A program made the translations under genes and the position numbers. Shown here piece by piece: positions 1-13,683 of a stretch of DNA of 64,000 bases; the first letter of the stretch is position 1; the number at the start of each line of letters is the position of its first letter. The stretch is taken from NCBI GenBank assembly GCA_937776645.1, contig CALMRI010000019.1, forward strand, positions 17,991 through 81,990, read 5' to 3'. A model generated the notes under the pieces. It did no database searches, had not been told where the DNA came from, and was given only the letters and a program-made list of their open reading frames with translations. This DNA is from an uncultured Alphaproteobacteria bacterium (GTDB lineage: Bacteria; Pseudomonadota; Alphaproteobacteria; Thalassobaculales; Thalassobaculaceae).

Positions 1-557
1 TCACGCAGCATGGCATTCGGATTGTGCTGGGCATGGTGCGAACAGGCGACCTTGACCCAGGCGAGCTGCTCGCTGGTGGTGCCAAACTCGTACATATGCC
101 GCATAGCGACCATGGCGTAGATGTTGAGCGTGGTGATTCCGTACGGGTTCTCCCACTGAAAATCAGGCTGCAGCGGGTTGTCGGCACGCGGGATCGCGCC
201 TTTTTCCTGACCCTGGCTGCGTGGCCGGCCGGCCAGGGTAATCAGCGCGACAGAGCACTTGCCCGATGCGATCGCCTGGGCCGCATGCGCGACATGGATC
301 ATGTGCGACGAGCCGCCGGTATTGGTCGCATCCACATGGCGAACGTTGAGGTTCATATAGTCGATCATGTTGAGAGGCCCATGCCCCGGCGCGTCGGAGG
401 CGCAGAAATAGCCGTCGACATCATCCTTGGTCAATCCGGCATCCGCCAGCGCGCCTTTGGCGACCTCGGCATGGAGCTGTGCAATCGACTTGTCCGTGGC
501 CTTACGGGTCGGGTGTTCATAGGCCCCGACAATATAGGCCATCCCTTTGGTGCTCAT
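1..557 (-). CDS. Thiolase-family protein (acetyl-CoA acetyltransferase/SCP-x type), C-terminus cut by window edge
   Basis: Reading leftward from an ATG at 557-555 gives 185 codons with no stop before the window edge, so this is the N-terminal half only. It opens MSTKGMAYIVGAYEHPTRK and has the thiolase-fold features of the SCP-x/lipid-transfer thiolase group: an ALADAGLTKDDVDGYF helix-turn and a DATNTGGSSHM stretch where the nucleophile loop lies. That position reads GGSS rather than a clear Cys, which is common in this non-canonical subgroup. A strong ribosome site (GGGAGAGG) precedes the ATG. The TPP enzyme gene begins upstream on the same strand and ends 26 nt away, so the two are probably co-transcribed. 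The acyl substrate cannot be read from the sequence. Confidence 0.82.
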   Translation of the reverse strand, partial: MSTKGMAYIVGAYEHPTRKATDKSIAQLHAEVAKGALADAGLTKDDVDGYFCASDAPGHGPLNMIDYMNLNVRHVDATNTGGSSHMIHVAHAAQAIASGKCSVALITLAGRPRSQGQEKGAIPRADNPLQPDFQWENPYGITTLNIYAMVAMRHMYEFGTTSEQLAWVKVACSHHAQHNPNAMLR

Positions 558-583
558 CGCTTACCTCTCCCACTCGCTTTAGA

Positions 584-2245
584 TCACCGCGGCACAAATC
601 TGGAGCGCCGCTCCTCGACATTCGCGGCGACCTCGATCAAGACGGTCCGTCCATCGGCGTTCAAGCGTCTTGCCTCTTGCAGCGCCGGCCCGATCTCCGA
701 GGCCTTGCTCACCCGCAATCCGACGGCGCCCATGCCCTCGGCGATCTTGGCGTAGTCACCATGCATTGTGGAGACCCCGTACTGCTCCCGTGCCTCAGCG
801 CCGATGGCCCCCTGCGTCGGCCCAGAATAGGTCGCCATGGCGCTGTTATTCAGCAGCACCGTAGTTATCGCCGCGCCGGACCGAGCAGCGGTCTCGATAT
901 CGGTGCCGGACATCCCGAATGCGCCGTCGCCCATCAGGTTAAGGCAAAACTTGTTCGGCTCGGCCATCTTGGCGCCAATCATCAACGGTATGCCAAAGCC
1001 CAGATGCGTGGTCTTGCCCCAGCCGATATAGCTGTGCGGTGTCGTCGCATTGAAGAACGGGACGATCGAGTCCCTCGGCGCGCCGGCGTCGTGGGTAACG
1101 ATGCTGTTCTCTAGATCAAGGTTTTGGTTGATCTCGTGGATAACCCGGTAATAGCTCAGCGGCTCCTCGTCGGACGTGAGAATGGCCATCCATTCGGCCA
1201 TCCATTCGGCCTTCACGGCGGCCACCTCGGCCTCGACCTTGGCTCGGTCACCGGCACCCGCGCCGCCGGTCCGAGCTTTGACCTCGGCGATCAGCGCCCG
1301 GATGGTCAGCAGGGTGTCGCCGACGAGGCCAACATCCGCCGCCTCGTCCTTGTTAATATCGTCCGGATTGACGGTGTTGTGGATCAAGGTCTTGCCGCCT
1401 CGGATCGCCTGACCATAGGGCGACCGGGTAAGGCTGGTGCCGAGCCCCAAAAGCAGATCGCTCTCGGCAAGCCAGACGTGTGCGGGCTTGGTGGTGGTGC
1501 CGCCACCGGCGCCAAGCGCCAGCGAGTGCCGCTCATCCATCGCCGATTTACCGGGCATGGTGCAGAACACCGGCGTCGCCACCAGCTCCGCCAGTACACG
1601 AAGGTCCTCGGTCGCGCCGGAAGACAAGACCCCAGCGCCGGCCCAGATCACCGGCTTCTTGGCCTTGAGCAACGCCTCGACCGCGGCGGCGATATCGCCG
1701 GCTTCCGGGACCTGCCGGGTGAGCTTGGGAGATTTATAATTTCTCGCCGCCTCTGGCACTTCCTGGCCGCAAACATCGCCGGTCAGTTCGACCACGACAG
1801 GTCCGGGGGAGCCGTTCCGTAGCGCGTGGAAGGCCCGGCGCATCACGTCACCGACTTGGCTTGGCGTATAGACTGTCTCGATCTGCTTAGCCCAGCCCCG
1901 CATTCTCTCGGCCGCATGGAAATTCGGGCGCACCGAAAGCTGGTTCAGGTTGTTACCGCCAAGCATGACCAAGACCGGGATGTTATCGGCATAGGCCTGG
2001 GACAAACCGCCCATAATATTCTCGGCACCGGCTTGGGACTGCACCGCGACGACGCCGAAACGCTGGCGATCGCCAATTCGGCTATAACCATCGGCGGCCA
2101 TCATCGCGCCGCGCTCATGGCGAAAGGCGATGGGTCGAATACCAACTTTCGCGGCCGCCGTGATCAACGGATTGCTGGGAAAGCAGGACATCCATTCGAC
2201 GCCCTCCTGCTTCAGAATTTGGGCGACATAGTCGATCCCGTTCAT
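584..2245 (-). CDS. Thiamine-pyrophosphate-dependent enzyme, acetolactate synthase/benzoylformate decarboxylase family
   Basis: The 553-residue product has the three-domain layout of TPP enzymes. An N-terminal Pyr domain carries the catalytic Glu in the FRHERGAMMAADGY region (about residue 44). A central domain runs roughly 190-330. The C-terminal PP domain has the metal/TPP motif GDGAFGMSGTD ending in NN (about residues 440-470). It is likely to decarboxylate or ligate a 2-oxo acid, but family members differ widely in substrate and no regulatory subunit is adjacent, so a biosynthetic IlvB role is unlikely. It sits between an aldo/keto reductase and a thiolase on the same strand, which suggests a small catabolic operon. 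An in-frame 12-bp duplication repeats AEWM at 1184-1211. Confidence 0.88.
   Translation of the reverse strand: MNGIDYVAQILKQEGVEWMSCFPSNPLITAAAKVGIRPIAFRHERGAMMAADGYSRIGDRQRFGVVAVQSQAGAENIMGGLSQAYADNIPVLVMLGGNNLNQLSVRPNFHAAERMRGWAKQIETVYTPSQVGDVMRRAFHALRNGSPGPVVVELTGDVCGQEVPEAARNYKSPKLTRQVPEAGDIAAAVEALLKAKKPVIWAGAGVLSSGATEDLRVLAELVATPVFCTMPGKSAMDERHSLALGAGGGTTTKPAHVWLAESDLLLGLGTSLTRSPYGQAIRGGKTLIHNTVNPDDINKDEAADVGLVGDTLLTIRALIAEVKARTGGAGAGDRAKVEAEVAAVKAEWMAEWMAILTSDEEPLSYYRVIHEINQNLDLENSIVTHDAGAPRDSIVPFFNATTPHSYIGWGKTTHLGFGIPLMIGAKMAEPNKFCLNLMGDGAFGMSGTDIETAARSGAAITTVLLNNSAMATYSGPTQGAIGAEAREQYGVSTMHGDYAKIAEGMGAVGLRVSKASEIGPALQEARRLNADGRTVLIEVAANVEERRSRFVPR
1184..1211. repeat. 12-bp tandem duplication inside the TPP enzyme gene
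   Basis: The unit GGCCATCCATTC occurs twice in a row and is followed by GGCC of a third copy. Because the unit is 12 bp, it stays in frame and adds a second AEWM to the linker between the central and PP domains. It looks like a recent slippage event in a tolerant linker. Confidence 0.85.
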
Positions 2246-2434
2246 GGTTTGCTCCCCGTCCGCCGGCTCGGTCCGGATGGTCCGGCCGAATATTATTTTA
2301 ATGTGTGAAAGCGCTTGTTTCGATCAGCATCAAGCTTAGCCTGCCCGGCGCGGCAGGGGTAGATGCGCCATCGCATAAAGCAGGAGACGGATTCACCCCT
2401 CGGCCATGTGCCGCTGCCGCCGAATCTTCATCTG

Positions 2435-2501
2435 ATCTCCGCCGCCATCTCCGCCGCCATCTCCGCCGGCTCGATGCCTCCGGGGGTCGATGCCTCAGGG
2501 G
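2435..2501. repeat. Two adjacent short tandem repeats in the gap before the TPP gene, running over the reductase stop codon
   Basis: From 2435 to 2469 the unit ATCTCCGCCGCC is present almost three times. Directly after it, 2470-2501 holds two copies of a 16-bp unit (nTCGATGCCTCnGGGG). The second array covers the stop codon of the aldo/keto reductase (2497-2495), so the last residues of that protein are encoded by the repeat. No gene is seen in 2246-2494 apart from these arrays. The repeats are G/C-rich and probably arose by replication slippage. Confidence 0.8.
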
Positions 2502-3505
2502 GTCGGCGCGTCGAGCGGGATAAGGCCTTCATGCTTCATTTCAGCCCACAGATCAGCCGAGCAGTCGGTCCGGATCAGCGCCGCGTTCTGCTCGACCTGT
2601 TCCGGACTGGCAGCGCCGGGGATCACGCAGGCGACGGCCGGATGCGCCAGGGGAAATTGCAACGCAGCGGCCTTCATATCCACGCCATGGCGCTGGCATA
2701 CCGCCTTGAGCGCTCGCGCCTTATCGAGCCACTCCGGCGACGCCTGCTGATAATTGAACCACGCGGGTTTGTCGAAATCGGTGGCGGTCAGAATGCCGGA
2801 ATTAAACGGCCCGCCAGTCACCACCTTCGTCCCTTGCTTTTCGCATTCGGGCAAAAACTCGTGATAAGCTGCCTGATCAAGCAAGGTGTAGCGTCCGGCT
2901 AACAGGATGATATCCAGGGCGAATTCCTGAAGAAACCGGAACGGCATTTCCCATTGATTCATACCGGTGCCGATAGCCTTGACGGTGCCTTCTTCCTTGA
3001 GTTCGAACAACGCCGGAAAGGCTGTCCTGATCGCCTCGTCCTCAAGGTTTTCGACGTCGGGGTCATGCAGATACAGGATCTCGGCATGGCTCAATTGGTG
3101 CCGCTCCAGGCTTTCCTCGACGGATCGGCGGATCCCATCGCGGGACAGATCGAATTTCGCTGCGAAATGGGGAATCCCATCCTCCGCCCAGGCGCCGGGG
3201 TCCTCAGTATCGGGAACCAAAAGTCGGCCAACCTTGGTCGACAGAGTGAACGACTCCCGGGGCCGGCGGCCCAGCATCTTGCCAAATCGCTTTTCGCTAC
3301 GCCCGCGGCCATAGAACGGGGCGGTGTCAAAATAGCGAATGCCAATCTCGTAGGCCCGATCAAGCGTGGCAAGCGCAGTGTCGTAGCCAGTAATCGATCC
3401 GTCATCATGGTCCCGGCCAGCGACAAAAACACCGCCCAGTCCCAATCGGGTGACCTCGACCCCGGTATCGCCGATCACGACCCGTTCGAATGGATTCATT
3501 TGCAT
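2495..3505 (-). CDS. Aldo/keto reductase (sugar/aldose dehydrogenase-like)
   Basis: The 336-residue product is a TIM-barrel NAD(P)H oxidoreductase. It shows the AKR landmarks: TRLGLGGVFVAG near the N-terminus, FDTAPFYGRGRSE with catalytic Asp and Tyr (about residues 65-75), and LYLHDPD for the active-site His. The closest-looking group is the D-threo-aldose/L-fucose dehydrogenase branch, inferred from the GRGRSEKRFG and TKVGRLL stretches. The open frame extends upstream to 3550. I chose the Met at 3505 because AGGGG lies 7 nt before it and because it starts just ahead of the conserved first strand. The C-terminal codons lie in a tandem repeat. Confidence 0.85.
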   Translation of the reverse strand: MQMNPFERVVIGDTGVEVTRLGLGGVFVAGRDHDDGSITGYDTALATLDRAYEIGIRYFDTAPFYGRGRSEKRFGKMLGRRPRESFTLSTKVGRLLVPDTEDPGAWAEDGIPHFAAKFDLSRDGIRRSVEESLERHQLSHAEILYLHDPDVENLEDEAIRTAFPALFELKEEGTVKAIGTGMNQWEMPFRFLQEFALDIILLAGRYTLLDQAAYHEFLPECEKQGTKVVTGGPFNSGILTATDFDKPAWFNYQQASPEWLDKARALKAVCQRHGVDMKAAALQFPLAHPAVACVIPGAASPEQVEQNAALIRTDCSADLWAEMKHEGLIPLDAPTP

Positions 3506-3734
3506 TGCCGCGCCCCTGTCCATGATCCGACTGGCCCCAAGATAATTCAAGACCTTGGGTTCAGGAAGTCCTGCCTTGGCGCAGCATCACAAAAATGGTG
3601 AATTTATTGACTTTCCGGCGCGCTAGTAGCCGAGGTCGTGACAAATTCGCAAATTGCTATAGGGTAGTTGTCTTGATATGACCCACCCGTTTGGCGTGGG
3701 CGGTTAAGGCTCCTTCGAGAGGAGGTCGCAAACC

Positions 3735-3742
3735 ATGCAACG

Positions 3743-3746
<4 letters not shown>
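3735..3746 (+). other. Three-codon mini-ORF overlapping the gltB start
   Basis: The best Shine-Dalgarno upstream of gltB (GAGGAGG, ending at 3724) is placed for the ATG at 3735. That ATG is followed by only Gln and Arg before a TGA at 3744-3746. The TGA overlaps the TTG at 3743 that opens the long gltB frame. This could be a translational-coupling leader, or the trace of a one-base sequencing deletion that would otherwise put the ATG in frame. Confidence 0.4.
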
Positions 3747-8452
<4,706 letters not shown>

Positions 8453-8454
8453 GT

Positions 8455-9897
8455 ATGGGTAAGCCAACAGGTTTCAAGGAAATTGAGCGCCACGACAACA
8501 CCTACGCGCCGGTTTCCGAACGGATCAAGCATTATCGGGAATTCGTGATTCCGTTGCCCGAGGCTGAGCTGCGTCAGCAGGGCGCCCGGTGCATGGATTG
8601 CGGTATTCCGTATTGCCACAGCGGTTGCCCGGTCAATAACCTGATCCCCGACTGGAACGATCTGGTCCATGAGGGCAATTGGCGCGGCGCCCTCGACGCG
8701 CTGCACGCAACCAACAATTTCCCGGAATTCACAGGCCGAATTTGCCCTGCCCCATGCGAGGCGTCCTGCACCCTGAACATTACCGACAATCCGGTGACCA
8801 TCAAGAACATCGAGGCCGCGATCATCGACCGCGGCTGGCAGGAAGGTTGGATCGAGCCGAAGATTTCGCCACGGCGCTCCGGCAAGCGGGTCGCGGTTAT
8901 CGGCTCCGGGCCGGCCGGCCTCGCCTGCGCTCAGCAATTGGCGCGGGTTGGTCATGGGGTAACCTTATTCGAACGCAACGCCCGGCTCGGTGGTCTGTTG
9001 CGCTACGGGATCCCCGATTTCAAGCTGGAGAAACATCTGATCGATCGCCGGCTCTCGCAGATGCGGGCCGAAGGCGTCGAATTCCGCTCCAATGTCGAGG
9101 TCGGCACGACGGTTTCCGTCGACGATGTGATGGCCGAGCATGACGCGGTGGTTCTGACCGGCGGATCCGAGCAACCGCGCGACATGGCAATTCCAGGCCG
9201 CGAGCTTGATGGCGTGCATTTCGCCATGCATTTCCTTACCCAGCAGAACCGGCGCGTCGCCGAAGAGCATATTGGTCAAAACCGTCCGATCCTGGCCGGC
9301 GGCAAGCATGTAGTTGTAATCGGTGGCGGCGATACCGGCTCCGACTGCGTCGGCACCTCGATTCGTCAGGGTGCCGCCTCGGTGACCCAGCTTGAGATCA
9401 TGCCGAAACCGCCCGAGTCCGAAGATAAGTCCATGACCTGGCCGAACTGGCCATTGAAGCTAAGGACCTCCTCGTCGCATCTTGAAGGGGCCGAGCGGGA
9501 TTGGTCGGTCTCGACTGGCTCCTTCAAGGGCGACGGCAAACGGGTTACCTCGCTTAAGTTGGTCCGCAATAAATGGGAAGCTAGCGCCGGCGGTCGCATG
9601 GCGATGGTTGAGGTCGAGGGTTCGAATTTTGAGATCAAGGCTGACTTGGTCCTATTGGCGATGGGCTTCCTACATCCGCGCCACGACGGTGCGGTCGAGG
9701 GTTACGGCGTCAAGCTGGACGAGCGCGGTAATGTCCTAGCCGACACCGAACGCTACCAAACTTCACGTGCGGGTATTTTCGCCGCCGGTGATATGCGGCG
9801 GGGCCAATCCCTGGTGGTTTGGGCTATCCGAGAGGGACGTCAGGCCGCCCACGCGGTGGATACCTACCTAATGGGTAGCTCGAGCTTGCCTATCTAA
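8455..9897 (+). CDS. gltD: Glutamate synthase (NADPH) small subunit
   Basis: The 480-residue beta subunit passes electrons from NADPH through FAD and 4Fe-4S centres to the large subunit. The N-terminal Cys clusters [14 protein letters not shown] and CPAPCEASC are present. Next come the FAD-binding [12 protein letters not shown] and the NADPH-binding GGGDTGSD, and the FAD-closing [10 protein letters not shown] lies near the C-terminus. The ATG at 8455 is 3 nt after the gltB stop. A GTG at 8449, overlapping that stop, is in frame two codons earlier. The two genes are therefore coupled and expected to be made together. Confidence 0.95.
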   Translation: MGKPTGFKEIERHDNTYAPVSERIKHYREFVIPLPEAELRQQGARCMDCGIPYCHSGCPVNNLIPDWNDLVHEGNWRGALDALHATNNFPEFTGRICPAPCEASCTLNITDNPVTIKNIEAAIIDRGWQEGWIEPKISPRRSGKRVAVIGSGPAGLACAQQLARVGHGVTLFERNARLGGLLRYGIPDFKLEKHLIDRRLSQMRAEGVEFRSNVEVGTTVSVDDVMAEHDAVVLTGGSEQPRDMAIPGRELDGVHFAMHFLTQQNRRVAEEHIGQNRPILAGGKHVVVIGGGDTGSDCVGTSIRQGAASVTQLEIMPKPPESEDKSMTWPNWPLKLRTSSSHLEGAERDWSVSTGSFKGDGKRVTSLKLVRNKWEASAGGRMAMVEVEGSNFEIKADLVLLAMGFLHPRHDGAVEGYGVKLDERGNVLADTERYQTSRAGIFAAGDMRRGQSLVVWAIREGRQAAHAVDTYLMGSSSLPI

Positions 9898-9937
9898 AAT
9901 TCTGTCATCACTCCAGGCCGATCGTCGAGACAATCGC

Positions 9938-11590
9938 TCAGGTTGAAGCCGTCTTCCGGTTCGCCCGATCAGCTGCATTTGCCTGTGGTTCCCTTGCCTC
10001 TGGATCGCCATAGCCGCCACCGCCGGCGGTTTCCACAAGCACACGATCGCCGGGACCCAACCGTTCGACGGTCTTCGAGTTGATTACCTGCTCCGTCCCA
10101 TCGACCCGGCGGATCACCGACCGAGCCTGAGCCCCCGCGCCACCGCCAAGCCGGCCGCGCGCTGGATAGGCATGGCGCTCCCCCCGGTGGGTGAAGACCA
10201 CTTCGCCGGATAAGATTTCGTATTCCCGCACCAGCCCCAAGCCGCCACGAAAGGCCCCCTGACCGCCTGAACCAGATCGAAGTTCGGTTTGGTGGACCCG
10301 GATCGGGGCGTCCATCTCCAACGCTTCAACGGGAAGGTTCATGCAATTAGTGCCGTCGGTCTCGATCACATCAACCCCGTCCATCCCATCGCTGGCTCCG
10401 CTACCCGAGGCAATCAGCTCGCCAATGACATACCGGCTGCTATCCGGCCGGGTCCCGCCAAAAGCTAACAGCAGCATTTCGCTCGCCGCGTCGGCCGGCG
10501 CTCGCTCGGGCACGGCTTGGCCTAACGCCCCGACGATGCAACCGGAGATCCGTTTGATGGTCGAGGTTCGGGCATTGACCGGCGCCGGCTCACGGGGATT
10601 GACCAAACTGCCCTCGGGCAGATGCAGGCTGATGGGGCGAAAACAGCCACCATTGGTCGGAATATCCGGGTCGGTCATCGCATGCACGGCAAAATAGGCC
10701 GCCGCGTGGGAGCCCGAGGGCATGCAGTTGAACGGCCCGCGCACCTGGCGATCGGTTCCGGTAAAATCCACATGTACTGTATCATCGGTAATCGTCACCA
10801 TCACCTCGATACGGATCGGCGTATCCAGATCGATCCCGTCATTGTCGAGAAAGTCGTGATAGCCGTAGCGGCCATCGGGAATCGCCCGGATCGCCTCGCG
10901 GGTCATCCGTTCGGAGCGCGCCAGAAGATCAGCGAAAATTCCCGTGAGCGTCGCACCGCCATGGCGCGCCGCAAGCTCACCCAACCGCCGGCGACCGATT
11001 TCGCAGGCGGCGATCTGCGCGTTCAAATCACCGGTAAAACTGTCCGGCATGCGCACATTCAAGCGCAACATTTTTATCAAAGTATCGTTCACCACGCCGC
11101 GATCCATGAATTTCAGCGGCGGGATCCGGATACCTTCCTGATAGATCTCGGTCGCGTTGGTCGGTACTGAGCCTGGCGACATGCCGCCGACATCCTGGTG
11201 GTGGGTCATCGCGGCGCTGAACGCCATCGGGCGGCCATCGTGGAAGATTGGCATGACAAGCGCGATATCCGGTAGGTGCGTGCCGCCGAGATAAGGATCG
11301 TTCATGATGTAAACATCACCGTCGACCATGGTCGCGGCAGGGAATTCGTCGAGGATCGCCCGCACAACCGGAATTAAGGTCGCCAGGTGGATCGGGATGG
11401 CGATCGCCTGGGCCAGGGTCTCGCCCTCCAGAGTGAATAGGCTTGCCGAGGCGTCCAACCCTTCCTTGACGATCGGCGAGAACGAACTGCGGAACAGGGT
11501 CGACTGCATCTCATTGGCGATCCCCTCAAGTTTGTTACGAACCACCTCGACGGTGATCGGATCCGGTAAATCATTGTGATGCGGCATCAT
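9938..11590 (-). CDS. Hydantoinase B/oxoprolinase family protein (pair 1, B subunit)
   Basis: The 550-residue product belongs to the HyuB/5-oxoprolinase B family, which with an A subunit performs ATP-dependent opening of cyclic amides or carboxylation of ketones. Seen in the sequence are the opening VEVVRNKLEGIANEM, the NDPYLGGTHLPD motif, the THHQDVGGM metal-site region and the C-terminal GGGGYGDP. Length fits the core family without extension. The open frame runs upstream to 11674, but the ATG at 11590 overlaps the stop of the A-subunit gene (ATGA) and is the natural coupled start. It is the last gene of a four-gene operon. The substrate is not predictable. Confidence 0.9.
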   Translation of the reverse strand: MMPHHNDLPDPITVEVVRNKLEGIANEMQSTLFRSSFSPIVKEGLDASASLFTLEGETLAQAIAIPIHLATLIPVVRAILDEFPAATMVDGDVYIMNDPYLGGTHLPDIALVMPIFHDGRPMAFSAAMTHHQDVGGMSPGSVPTNATEIYQEGIRIPPLKFMDRGVVNDTLIKMLRLNVRMPDSFTGDLNAQIAACEIGRRRLGELAARHGGATLTGIFADLLARSERMTREAIRAIPDGRYGYHDFLDNDGIDLDTPIRIEVMVTITDDTVHVDFTGTDRQVRGPFNCMPSGSHAAAYFAVHAMTDPDIPTNGGCFRPISLHLPEGSLVNPREPAPVNARTSTIKRISGCIVGALGQAVPERAPADAASEMLLLAFGGTRPDSSRYVIGELIASGSGASDGMDGVDVIETDGTNCMNLPVEALEMDAPIRVHQTELRSGSGGQGAFRGGLGLVREYEILSGEVVFTHRGERHAYPARGRLGGGAGAQARSVIRRVDGTEQVINSKTVERLGPGDRVLVETAGGGGYGDPEAREPQANAADRANRKTAST

Positions 11591-13674
11591 CCTGCGTCCC
11601 TGTTTCCATCCCTGTCCGCGTCTCCGGTCTTTTCCAACAGCAGCATGAGTGTATCCAGCACTCGGCCATGCCAACCCGGCGCCACCCAGGTCGTGGTGTC
11701 ATCCTGCTCAATGATCGCCGGGCCGTCGAATTCGTGCGCCGCCACCATCCGGGCCCGGTCGAGCACCGGCGCCTGGAGCGCCACCGCACCCTCGCCGACA
11801 AGCACCGGACGGATCCCCTTGACCGGATCACCAGCCTCCACCTGCAAGGCCGCAGGCCGCGTGTCAATCGGCCCTTGGTGCACGGTGCGCAAATTGACGA
11901 TCCGTGTCTCACCCTCGACCGAATGGCCATAGATCCGATCGTGCAGCACCAGGAAGTCCCGATATAGCGTCCCGAGCGGGTCCGGTCCCACCAGATCCAA
12001 GGGCACTTCAAGATGGTAACCCTGACCGACATAGCATATGTCGGCGGCGTGCTGGATCTTGATACTGTCGGTGCTCAGATGCTCCGCCGACATCAGTGCG
12101 GCGGCCTCGATATCCAGCATGGCCAGCGCCGCCGACACGTCCGCTGGCGGTAAACCGGAAATCGGTCGCGCGAAGGACGCCGACACCTCGTGTTCCACCG
12201 GTGCGGCCAGCAGGCCGGCGGCGGACAGCACTCCAGGATATCGCGGCACCAGAACCCGAGTCATCGACAGTTCTTCGGCCAGCGCGCAGGCATGCAGCGC
12301 CCCACCACCGCCAAGCCCCAATAGGGTAAAATCGCGCGGATCAAATCCCTGCTTGATCGAAACCAACCGGATGCCCTCGGCCATCTGCGCGGTCAGCACC
12401 CGGTGTATACCCAGTGCCGCCGCCTCGACCGACAGCGCCAATGGACCCGCAATACGCTCGGCAATGGCCGCATGCGCCTTTTCGCCATCCAGCGCCAAGC
12501 TCCCGCCGGCGAAATAGCCTGGATCGATCAGTCCCAGCACAACAGAGGCATCGGTAACCGTGGCCTCCACACCACCCCTGCCGTAGCAGGCCGGCCCCGG
12601 CGCCGAGCCGGCTGAATGCGGACCGACCTTGAGGCCCCCGGCCCGGTCAATCCAGGCGATACTGCCGCCACCGGAACCGATCGCATTCACATCGACCATT
12701 GGCACCCGCACGGTAAATCCGTCGATCATGCCTTCTTGTCGAACCAATGGTTTGGCATCATTCACCAGGGCGATGTCGCAGCTTGTCCCGCCGATATCCA
12801 CGGTGATCAGATTGCGATAACCGTTCGCCTCGCCTTCCGCCAATCCGCCGATCACCCCCGCCGCCGGGCCGGACAGGAACAATCTCACCGGCCGGCGCCG
12901 GGCGATGGCCGCACCAGCCAAGCCACCGCGCGATTGCATGACCCGCAGCGGCGCATTGACCGCCTCACCGACCAACGCCTCGGCCAGATTGGCCAGATAG
13001 GCATCAACGGTCGGCTTGATATAGGCGTCAAAGGCGGTGACCACCGTGCGTTCATATTCGCGGAATACCGGATCGATGTCACTCGAAAGCGAGACCGGTA
13101 GTTCCGGCCAACGTTCGGCAACGATGGCGCGAATGCGCCGTTCGTGGGTCGGATTGGCGAAGGAGAACAGCAGCGCCACCGCGAGCGAGGTTGCGCCTTC
13201 GGCCAGCAGCTGTTCCACGGCCCGGATCACGCTAGCCTCATCAAGCGGGCGCAGCACCGCGCCGTCCGGGCCTATCCGTTCAGCGACACCAACGCGCCGA
13301 CGCCCCGGCGCCAGAAACACCGGGGTCTCGGTCGCCAGCCGAACGCTGTACATTTGCCGACGCATCTGCCGGCCAATTTCCAGCACGTCGCGAAAGCCCT
13401 CAGTCGCCAGCAAGCCGACCACCGCTCCCTTGCGCTCCAGCACCGCGTTGGTCGCCACGGTGGTGCCATGGGCAAAGACCGAGATCGACGCAGCGGAGAC
13501 CGCATGGGTCGTGACCAATTCCTGCAAGCCGGCAATCACCGCCAAGCTAGGGTCGCCCGGCGTGCTCGCAATCTTGAACACCAGACGCCGGCCATCCGGC
13601 AGCACGCAGGCGAAATCGGTGAAGGTGCCACCGACATCGACGCCGACCCGTATGTCCGGTTGGTTCACCTTCAC
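11587..13674 (-). CDS. Hydantoinase A/oxoprolinase family protein (pair 1, A subunit)
   Basis: The 695-residue product is an ATP-binding HyuA/acetone carboxylase beta-like subunit of the actin/ASKHA fold. GVDVGGTFTDF (phosphate 1 loop) is at the N-terminus, followed by FAHGTTVATNAVLERKGA, and TVDIGGTSCDIAL near the middle is the second phosphate loop. It starts at a GTG preceded by AGGGG. The preceding B-type gene ends 9 nt upstream, and its stop overlaps the start of the following B gene by 4 nt. It forms an enzyme pair with the 9938-11590 product. Substrate candidates from the family are hydantoins, 5-oxoproline and ketones. Confidence 0.92.
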   Translation of the reverse strand: MKVNQPDIRVGVDVGGTFTDFACVLPDGRRLVFKIASTPGDPSLAVIAGLQELVTTHAVSAASISVFAHGTTVATNAVLERKGAVVGLLATEGFRDVLEIGRQMRRQMYSVRLATETPVFLAPGRRRVGVAERIGPDGAVLRPLDEASVIRAVEQLLAEGATSLAVALLFSFANPTHERRIRAIVAERWPELPVSLSSDIDPVFREYERTVVTAFDAYIKPTVDAYLANLAEALVGEAVNAPLRVMQSRGGLAGAAIARRRPVRLFLSGPAAGVIGGLAEGEANGYRNLITVDIGGTSCDIALVNDAKPLVRQEGMIDGFTVRVPMVDVNAIGSGGGSIAWIDRAGGLKVGPHSAGSAPGPACYGRGGVEATVTDASVVLGLIDPGYFAGGSLALDGEKAHAAIAERIAGPLALSVEAAALGIHRVLTAQMAEGIRLVSIKQGFDPRDFTLLGLGGGGALHACALAEELSMTRVLVPRYPGVLSAAGLLAAPVEHEVSASFARPISGLPPADVSAALAMLDIEAAALMSAEHLSTDSIKIQHAADICYVGQGYHLEVPLDLVGPDPLGTLYRDFLVLHDRIYGHSVEGETRIVNLRTVHQGPIDTRPAALQVEAGDPVKGIRPVLVGEGAVALQAPVLDRARMVAAHEFDGPAIIEQDDTTTWVAPGWHGRVLDTLMLLLEKTGDADRDGNRDAG

Positions 13675-13683
13675 CTCGGCCCC

